This document shows positions 7,834-12,075 of a DNA stretch of 12,075 bases, in pieces (position 1 is the first letter of the stretch; every line of letters begins with the position of its first letter). Origin of the DNA: an uncultured Corynebacterium sp. (GTDB lineage: Bacteria; Actinomycetota; Actinomycetes; Mycobacteriales; Mycobacteriaceae); the NCBI RefSeq assembly GCF_902489365.1, contig NZ_CABTZR010000065.1:1-12075 (forward strand), read 5' to 3'. The notes beneath the pieces were generated by a model. It did not search any database. It was not told the DNA's origin and saw only the letters and a program-made list of their open reading frames with translations. A program made the position numbers and the translations under genes.

Positions 7834-9069
7834 GTGACAAATTCACATTATGAGAATGATGAGACAAAAGTGTTAGAGAAATGGTCCCACCGTGCTGACC
7901 TTGCGGAGACAGCCATCAATGAGCGCCACGCGCAAGCCGTGTGGGGCTTGCCCCGAACCAACCTTGCCGTGGTGAGTTGGCCACCCACCACCAAGGAGTC
8001 ACTCTTCGTCCACTGGCATTACTGGTGGCAGGCACACTACCTGGACTGTCTTGTCGACGCCGCCCTGCGCAAGAACACCAAGGCGCGCCGCACACTCATC
8101 GCCAACACTATCCGCGGCGTCCACGTGCGCAATCTCCAGCCACTGACAAAGAACCGTTACTACGACGACAAGGCCTGGATGGCCCTGGCCATCGCCCGCG
8201 CTGGCGAGCTTAAAAAGATGCGCCCTCACAAGAAGCTGGGCAGCCTGCAGCACAACATCCGCGATGGCATCGATACCCAGGTGGGTGTGCTGCCGTGGCG
8301 TGAGGGCGAGACCTTCCTTAACGTCCCCTCGAACGGGCCGGGCGCTATCATGCTGGCTCGCATGGGCCGTGTTGAGGAAGCTCGCCACATCGTGGACTGG
8401 ATCTATGACCATCTCATTGATGACGATGGCTTCGTCATGGACGGCATCCGCATGCGTATGGATGGGCAGGAAATCGTCCGCAACATCCACCCCTACTGCC
8501 AGGGCGTGGTGCTCGGCGCCTGCTTGGAAATCGTGCTGGCGCTGCGGGAAAAGAGCGGCCTGCGCTCCGTGGAAGACATCGACTCTGTCCACGAGGCCGA
8601 ACTCGCTGCGGACATGATGGACTACACCACCCGCATCCGCGGCCTGGTCCAAGCGGTGGCTACGGGCATGGCGACGTACACGGGCGTCATCGATTGGCAG
8701 ACTGGCGACGGCGACGGGGGCTTGTTCAAAGGCATCCTTGCTCGCTACCTGGCGGACGTAGCGGTGCGCTTGCCGGGCGATTCCCCGGCCAACCGCGCAA
8801 CTAAGAAGCTGGCTGCCCGCCTCGTGACGGCCTCGGCGGAATCGGTGTGGGAACACCGCTTGGAGGTGGATGGCTTGCCCATCTTCGGCTCCGACTGGAC
8901 CGCAGATGCGAAGCTGCCTCATAACTACGGTTTCGGCCCCTCATCACTGAGCCAGAAGATGGGCATTATCCGCGTGGCTGAGCGCGACTTGTCCGTTCAG
9001 TTGTCCGGTTGGATGTTGTTGGAGGCCTGCACCCGGATTGTGAAGTACAAGTCAGAGTCCAAGAAATAG
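7834..9069 (+). CDS. GH76-family glycosidase, probably an endo-alpha-1,6-mannanase (LamH-like)
   Basis: 411 residues with features of the (alpha/alpha)6-barrel GH76 family: WPP at 49-51 followed by VHWHYWWQAHYLDCLVDA, and the Asp-Asp pair D111-D112 in YYDDKAW, which matches the catalytic diaspartate of the family. Family members cut alpha-1,6-mannan; in Corynebacteriales the natural backbone is that of lipomannan and lipoarabinomannan. From memory, the mycobacterial counterpart near fba, Rv0365c/LamH, is reported to act on lipoarabinomannan. There is no N-terminal signal peptide or membrane helix: the N-terminus is MTNSHYENDETKVLEKW. The start is uncertain. GTG 7834 lies 27 bases after the methylase stop with no clear Shine-Dalgarno; GTG 7870 in the same frame is an alternative that loses 12 residues and no motif. 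It may be co-transcribed with pyrE and the methylase. Confidence 0.85.
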   Translation: MTNSHYENDETKVLEKWSHRADLAETAINERHAQAVWGLPRTNLAVVSWPPTTKESLFVHWHYWWQAHYLDCLVDAALRKNTKARRTLIANTIRGVHVRNLQPLTKNRYYDDKAWMALAIARAGELKKMRPHKKLGSLQHNIRDGIDTQVGVLPWREGETFLNVPSNGPGAIMLARMGRVEEARHIVDWIYDHLIDDDGFVMDGIRMRMDGQEIVRNIHPYCQGVVLGACLEIVLALREKSGLRSVEDIDSVHEAELAADMMDYTTRIRGLVQAVATGMATYTGVIDWQTGDGDGGLFKGILARYLADVAVRLPGDSPANRATKKLAARLVTASAESVWEHRLEVDGLPIFGSDWTADAKLPHNYGFGPSSLSQKMGIIRVAERDLSVQLSGWMLLEACTRIVKYKSESKK

Positions 9070-9120
9070 CAGCGTTTCCCCAGATAGGCGGGGACTTACC
9101 GTCCCCGCGAAGCAGCGTTT
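9068..9120 (+). repeat. 10-bp direct repeats flanking a hairpin after the GH76 gene
   Basis: AGCAGCGTTT occurs at 9068-9077, overlapping the TAG stop, and again at 9111-9120. Between them, GCGGGGAC (9088-9095) and GTCCCCGC (9101-9108) form a perfect 8-base stem with a 5-base loop. No T-run follows directly, so the hairpin is at best a weak terminator for the upstream gene. Confidence 0.7.
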
Positions 9121-9235
9121 AAGTGAGGTCACATCGCATCTCGCGGCGGAAAACCACAACAACAGGCATACTTGGATGTTGGAACGTGTTGTTTCGCTGG
9201 ACGTGGGACGGCACGGCTTACTGCACAGCAACTCC

Positions 9236-9241
9236 AAAGGA
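9236..9241 (+). promoter_or_regulatory. Ribosome binding site that fixes the fba start
   Basis: AAAGGA ends nine bases before ATG 9251. This supports the 344-residue product over the longer open frame beginning at 9176, which would add 25 residues with no counterpart in the family. I see no convincing fba promoter in 9121-9235. Confidence 0.8.
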
Positions 9242-9250
9242 TGGAATTTC

Positions 9251-10285
9251 ATGCCTATTGCAACCCCTGAGGTTTATAACCAGATGCTGGATACCGCCAA
9301 GAAGGGCGGCTTCGCATTCCCGGCAATTAACTGCACCTCCTCCGAAACCATCAACGCCGCACTCCGCGGCTTCGCCGAGGCTGAGTCCGACGGCATCATC
9401 CAGTTCTCCACCGGCGGCGCCGAGTTCGGTTCCGGCCTGTCCGTGAAGAACAAGGTTGCCGGCGCCAAGGCACTGGCTGCTTTCGCTCATGAGGCTGCTA
9501 AGCACTACGGCATTAACGTTGCGCTGCACACTGACCACTGCCAGAAGGAAGTTCTGGATGAGTACGTGCGCCCGCTGATCGCCTTCTCTCAGGAGCGCGT
9601 TGACCGCGGCGAGCTTCCGCTCTTCCAGTCCCACATGTGGGATGGCTCCGCTATCCCGATCGATGAGAACCTTGTGATCGCCCAGGAGCTTCTCGAAAAG
9701 GCCCATAACGCCAACATCATCCTCGAGGTTGAGATTGGCGTCGTCGGCGGCGAAGAGGACGGCGTTCAGGCCAAGGCCGGCGCTAACCTCTACACCTCCC
9801 CGGAGGACTTTGAGAAGACCGTCGACGCCCTCGGCACCGGCGAGAAGGGCCGCTACCTGCTGGCCGCCACCTTCGGCAACGTCCACGGCGTCTACAAGCC
9901 GGGCAACGTGAAGCTGCGCCCGGAGGTCCTGGATGAGGGCCAGAAGACCGCCGTGAAGAAGCTTGGCCTTGAGGAAGGCTCCCAGCCCTTCGACTTCGTC
10001 TTCCACGGTGGCTCCGGCTCCGAGAAGGAGAAGATCGAGGAGGCCCTGCGCTATGGCGTCATCAAGATGAACGTTGACACTGATACCCAGTACGCCTTCA
10101 CCAACCCGGTTGCACGCCACATGTTCGCTAACTACGACGGCGTCTTCAAGATCGACGGCGAGGTAGGCAACAAGAAGGTCTACGACCCGCGCTCCTACCT
10201 TAAGAAGGCTGAGCAGGGTATGGCTGACCGCGTGGTTGAGGCCTGCCAGGACCTGCACTCCGTGGGCAAGACCGTTTCTAAGTAA
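9251..10285 (+). CDS. fba: Class II fructose-1,6-bisphosphate aldolase
   Basis: Zinc-dependent enzyme of glycolysis and gluconeogenesis (EC 4.1.2.13) that interconverts fructose 1,6-bisphosphate with dihydroxyacetone phosphate and glyceraldehyde 3-phosphate in the cytosol. At 344 residues it has the length of corynebacterial and mycobacterial class II aldolases. The catalytic Asp95 and zinc ligand His96 are in LHTDHC; the other zinc ligands are His212 in GNVHGVY and His252 in VFHGGSGS, the same numbers I recall for the M. tuberculosis enzyme. The substrate-phosphate segments HGGSGS and KMNVDTDTQ are intact. Codon use is strongly biased to preferred C-ending codons, as expected for a highly expressed gene. 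It is transcribed alone, with a strong terminator immediately downstream. The symbol fda is also used in Corynebacterium. Confidence 0.98.
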   Translation: MPIATPEVYNQMLDTAKKGGFAFPAINCTSSETINAALRGFAEAESDGIIQFSTGGAEFGSGLSVKNKVAGAKALAAFAHEAAKHYGINVALHTDHCQKEVLDEYVRPLIAFSQERVDRGELPLFQSHMWDGSAIPIDENLVIAQELLEKAHNANIILEVEIGVVGGEEDGVQAKAGANLYTSPEDFEKTVDALGTGEKGRYLLAATFGNVHGVYKPGNVKLRPEVLDEGQKTAVKKLGLEEGSQPFDFVFHGGSGSEKEKIEEALRYGVIKMNVDTDTQYAFTNPVARHMFANYDGVFKIDGEVGNKKVYDPRSYLKKAEQGMADRVVEACQDLHSVGKTVSK

Positions 10286-10345
10286 ACCAACGCCCAGCTG
10301 ACGCTGGCCCCCACTGGTAGTCGAGCAACGTCGGCACAGTTCACT

Positions 10346-10377
10346 AAGCCACCCCTCACCCGCGAGGGGTGGCTTTT
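10346..10377 (+). terminator. Intrinsic terminator of fba
   Basis: A perfect 12-base stem: AAGCCACCCCTC (10346-10357) pairs with GAGGGGTGGCTT (10364-10375) around a 6-base loop, running into TTTTGTG. It is the clearest rho-independent terminator in the window and lies 60 bases after the fba stop. A smaller CCAGC-TGAC-GCTGG hairpin precedes it at 10294-10307. Confidence 0.95.
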
Positions 10378-10405
10378 GTGTACCCAATCCCATAAGCAGA
10401 ACGCG

Positions 10406-10411
10406 TAAAAT
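10406..10411 (+). promoter_or_regulatory. -10 box of the FUSC-like gene, probably leaderless
   Basis: TAAAAT fits the TANANT consensus and ends nine bases before ATG 10421; no Shine-Dalgarno exists in the intervening bases. It follows the fba terminator by 28 bases, so this gene is an independent transcription unit. Confidence 0.55.
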
Positions 10412-10420
10412 ACCGAAATC

Positions 10421-11641
10421 ATGGAAGCGCAAGAGTCATCGTCGAATTCGTCACCGAGAGCCAAACGCGTCCGAAGGACTACCCGCGAGCAGCTGCGGTT
10501 GGTGGATAGATCTCTGAAGTCGCGCTTCACGCGCATTCGCAACCGCCTGGTGTTCATGATTCAGAGCACCCTCGGTGCCGGTTTGGCGTTCTACGTTGCG
10601 CATGACTTTTTCGGCCACGAGCAGCCCTTCTTTGCCCCGATGGCCGTCATCATCATCCTTGGTCTATCGGGCAGTGACCGCCTCAAGCGCGCCGTCGACA
10701 TGTCGATCGGCGGCATCGTGGGCGTGCTGGTGGGCACGCTGCTTGTCGACGCCCTCGGGACCGGCCCCATCCACATGACCATCATCATCGGTCTGGCGCT
10801 GGTGATCGGATCCTTCGTCACGGGCTCGCAGCTGGTGAGCAATCAGATCGTCATCGCCGCCATCCTTATCGCCACCATTCTTCCACCGGAAGAAATGGGC
10901 GGCTTTTCCCGCGCCATTGACGCCATCATCGGCGCGGTCATCGGCCTCACGATGATCGTGCTAATTCCTTCCTCGCCCTTGCGCGCGGGCCGTTCGGAAG
11001 TCTCGAAGGTCCTGGGTATTACGGCCTCGGTTCTCTCCGATGTTTCCAAGGGCCTTGCGAACAATGATCCAACAACCATCCAGGAAGCACGCGATGCCGT
11101 GCGCGGCACGCAGGACGATATCAACAACATGCTCAACGCCACCAAGGGCGGTGCAGAGACCGCAAAGCTCTCGCCCTTCCTGTGGAGCTCGCAGCGCACC
11201 GTCCGCTCGCTGGAGCGCATCCTCACGCCGGTCGATAACGTGGTCCGCGGTACCCGCGTGCTGTCCCGCCGCGCCCTCGTTCTCGCCGAGGACGGCGACC
11301 AGGCCACAGCCGAGCAAGTGGGGCTTATCGACGAGCTAGCCGAAATCACGATGGAGCTCTCCGATCTCTATACCCACCAAACTGCGCATGAGCGCCGCGT
11401 GGATGAGGCGCATGCCATCCCGGAGATAGTCAAACGCCTACGTCAGTTGGCTGCGCGCTGTTCGATGGATGTCGCCGGCGAGGAAGCAGTGCTCTCCGCC
11501 TATGCTGTGCTGGCCCAGACCCGCTCCGTCATCGTGGACCTGCTCATGGTGTGCGGCATGTCGCGTGAGTCCGCTGTGGCGCAGCTGGTGCCCACCTCCA
11601 AGCACCCGGCCTACCCGCCGGAGGTGCGGGAAGAGGACTAA
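10421..11641 (+). CDS. FUSC / aromatic-acid-exporter-like membrane protein
   Basis: 406 residues. A basic, polar N-terminus (1-40) is followed by six hydrophobic helices at about 44-64, 69-83, 91-112, 116-134, 140-154 and 165-183, the half-transporter layout of FUSC-type proteins (fusaric acid resistance / aromatic acid exporter group). Residues from about 186 on form a long soluble, mostly helical region with many Arg, Glu and Asp residues, which is typical of this family and probably cytoplasmic. The substrate is unknown; related proteins are proposed to export aromatic acids or other organic anions, and many actinobacterial members have no assigned role. The ATG start is supported by the nearby -10 box. 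No partner subunit gene is seen next to it. Confidence 0.85.
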   Translation: MEAQESSSNSSPRAKRVRRTTREQLRLVDRSLKSRFTRIRNRLVFMIQSTLGAGLAFYVAHDFFGHEQPFFAPMAVIIILGLSGSDRLKRAVDMSIGGIVGVLVGTLLVDALGTGPIHMTIIIGLALVIGSFVTGSQLVSNQIVIAAILIATILPPEEMGGFSRAIDAIIGAVIGLTMIVLIPSSPLRAGRSEVSKVLGITASVLSDVSKGLANNDPTTIQEARDAVRGTQDDINNMLNATKGGAETAKLSPFLWSSQRTVRSLERILTPVDNVVRGTRVLSRRALVLAEDGDQATAEQVGLIDELAEITMELSDLYTHQTAHERRVDEAHAIPEIVKRLRQLAARCSMDVAGEEAVLSAYAVLAQTRSVIVDLLMVCGMSRESAVAQLVPTSKHPAYPPEVREED

Positions 11642-11737
11642 AGCTGAAAGGCTATGCCAAATGCCCACGCCTCAACTGCACAAAAACCGAGGTATGTGTG
11701 CGCTTTCAAGCGGCTTCGTAGGGAATACAGGGAGTGG

Positions 11738-11743
11738 TAGAGT
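11738..11743 (+). promoter_or_regulatory. Possible promoter of an intergenic small RNA
   Basis: TAGAGT, the same -10 sequence as before the 5215 gene, is preceded 17 bases upstream by TTCGTA (11715-11720), a weak -35 match. The predicted start near 11750 falls directly before the first stem of the candidate RNA. Confidence 0.35.
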
Positions 11744-11749
11744 CTTCCG

Positions 11750-11848
11750 CAGACCGCCTAGGTGCATTGCACAATGCGCATGCGGTGAGGATTCGGTTTC
11801 GAGCCTAGTGCCGAAAAGGTAATGCTGGCCGAATCCTCCTTTCGTTTT
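11750..11848 (+). ncRNA. Candidate structured small RNA with a terminator-like 3' end
   Basis: About 100 bases with no credible coding frame. Stem 1 is ACCGC (11753-11757) with GCGGT (11782-11786), enclosing a GCATT-GCAC-AATGC hairpin (11764-11777). Stem 2 is a perfect 10-base pair, GAGGATTCGG (11787-11796) with CCGAATCCTC (11829-11838), followed by CTTTCGTTTTAC. Its 32-base loop can fold further (TTTCG 11797-11801 with CGAAA 11812-11816). The order promoter, hairpin, long stem and U-rich tail fits a small RNA. Alternatives are a 3'-UTR-derived RNA from the FUSC-like gene, whose stop is 108 bases before the predicted start, or simply that gene's terminator. It matches no RNA family that I recognise. 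Confidence 0.4.
11787..11848 (+). terminator. Terminator-like stem with U-rich tail
   Basis: A 10-base perfect stem followed by CTTTCGTTTT ends plus-strand transcription before the convergent gene that finishes at 11931. The 32-base loop is long for a simple terminator, but it has internal pairing. It would serve the FUSC-like gene and/or the candidate small RNA. Confidence 0.55.
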
Positions 11849-11879
11849 ACATTCAACCCGAGAATCGTGCCCGCTTTCC

Positions 11880-11948
11880 CAGATAGTGGCGCTGCAGTTG
11901 AGGGCAGTTGTTCGAAGGCTGGGAAGTGAATTAGGGCCGCACTATCTG
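11880..11948 (-). repeat. 9-bp inverted repeat spanning the end of the convergent gene
   Basis: CAGATAGTG (11880-11888) and CACTATCTG (11940-11948) are perfect complements with 51 bases between them; the right arm lies inside the coding end of the minus-strand gene. A competing 7-base pair, TTCCCAG (11876-11882) with CTGGGAA (11919-11925), shares bases with the left arm. Neither structure has a T-run on the minus strand. Confidence 0.6.
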
Positions 11949-12075
11949 TAGGTCCCGCAGGTGACGGTAGAACGTCACTCGCTTGACCGGCCGCTTGGCG
12001 CGGACTCCATCGACGCTGACGCTTAGTGACGGCCCCCCGGCCTGCACCGCCCGGCCCTGTATGACGCTGGCGGGG
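11931..12075 (-). CDS. 3' end of a convergent gene, product unrecognised
   Basis: Reading the minus strand from the right edge, 47 codons run open to a TAA at 11933-11931. The C-terminus includes GGPSLSVSVDGVRAKRPVKR and ends LRDLQIVRP. The codons have the GC-rich third positions of the neighbouring genes, and the peptide looks like a real folded C-terminus with a beta-strand, VDG turn, beta-strand pattern. A VDG turn is also found in the C-terminal sandwich of diacylglycerol-kinase/lipid-kinase proteins, so that family is one possibility, held only weakly. The rest of the gene lies outside the window. An inverted repeat (CAGATAGTG / CACTATCTG) spans the stop codon. Confidence 0.6.
   Translation of the reverse strand, partial: PASVIQGRAVQAGGPSLSVSVDGVRAKRPVKRVTFYRHLRDLQIVRP

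Larger units (their letters stand above)
11670..11903. repeat. 11-bp perfect inverted repeat bracketing the 3' intergenic region
   Basis: CCTCAACTGCA at 11670-11680 is the exact reverse complement of TGCAGTTGAGG at 11893-11903. The right arm is followed by a second, direct GCAGTTG (11904-11910), ten bases after the first. The enclosed 212 bases hold the candidate small RNA. No target-site duplication is visible outside the arms. Confidence 0.7.

Noticed and set aside
7834..7846. GlxR-like palindrome GTGA-CAAAT-TCAC at the start of the GH76 gene
   Set aside because: GlxR/CRP sites need TGTGA-N6-TCACA; the spacing here is five and the outer T is missing on the left. It also overlaps the start codon.
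9181..9210. GGAAC upstream of fba as a SigH -35
   Set aside because: No GTT occurs at 17-20 bases downstream, so the second half of the promoter is missing.
9176..9250. An upstream in-frame ATG that would lengthen the aldolase by 25 residues
   Set aside because: It has no Shine-Dalgarno, the extra residues do not resemble the family, and starting at 9251 puts Asp95, His96, His212 and His252 at the numbers recalled for the mycobacterial enzyme.
11733..11805. tRNA-like fragments: AGTGGTAGAGT resembling a D-loop and GGTTTCGAGCC resembling a T-loop
   Set aside because: There is no acceptor stem, anticodon arm or proper T-stem at the required distances. The first fragment overlaps the -10 box and the second lies in the loop of the 10-bp stem.
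11670..11903. A MITE or insertion-sequence remnant
   Set aside because: The 11-bp arms are present, but there is no target-site duplication and no transposase fragment. It is kept only as an inverted-repeat observation.

Overview
The window looks like a chromosomal segment of a Corynebacterium species. It is GC-rich and carries a gene order shared in outline with mycobacteria: clpB, a membrane-anchored unknown, pyrE, a SpoU-type RNA methylase, a GH76 glycosidase and fba. As I recall it, the M. tuberculosis counterpart is Rv0384c, Rv0383c, Rv0382c, Rv0380c, Rv0365c and Rv0363c. Control signals are also actinobacterial: HspR-type HAIR operators with a SigH-type promoter before clpB, and TANANT -10 boxes placed so close to start codons that leaderless transcripts are likely. 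Assignment to the genus is an inference; the species cannot be read from the sequence.

Layout. 1-1304: a regulator cut by the left edge, made of two TetR-like units in one chain. 1305-1602: the clpB control region with two HAIR boxes, one of them overlapping a SigH promoter. 1603-4164: clpB, followed by a hairpin region whose 3' arm is a 9-bp unit repeated three times. 4269-5120: a two-domain rhodanese-like protein with no cysteine at all. 5215-6459: a membrane-anchored protein of unknown function with an acidic, repetitive linker. 6594-7139 and 7132-7806: pyrE and a SpoU/TrmH-family methyltransferase, overlapping by 8 bases. 7834-9069: a GH76-family glycosidase without a signal peptide. 9251-10285: class II fructose-bisphosphate aldolase, closed by a strong intrinsic terminator. 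10421-11641: a FUSC-type membrane protein. 11642-11930: a non-coding stretch rich in inverted repeats, with a plausible small-RNA unit on the plus strand. 11931-12075: the 3' end of a convergent minus-strand gene.

Most of the content is core metabolism and housekeeping: protein disaggregation, pyrimidine synthesis, RNA methylation and glycolysis. I see no insertion sequence, phage, CRISPR array, toxin-antitoxin pair or defence cassette, and I do not claim a new multi-gene system. The points most worth a second look are the tandem TetR architecture, the cysteine-free rhodanese, the cytosolic-looking GH76 enzyme next to fba, and the structured intergenic RNA candidate near the right end.
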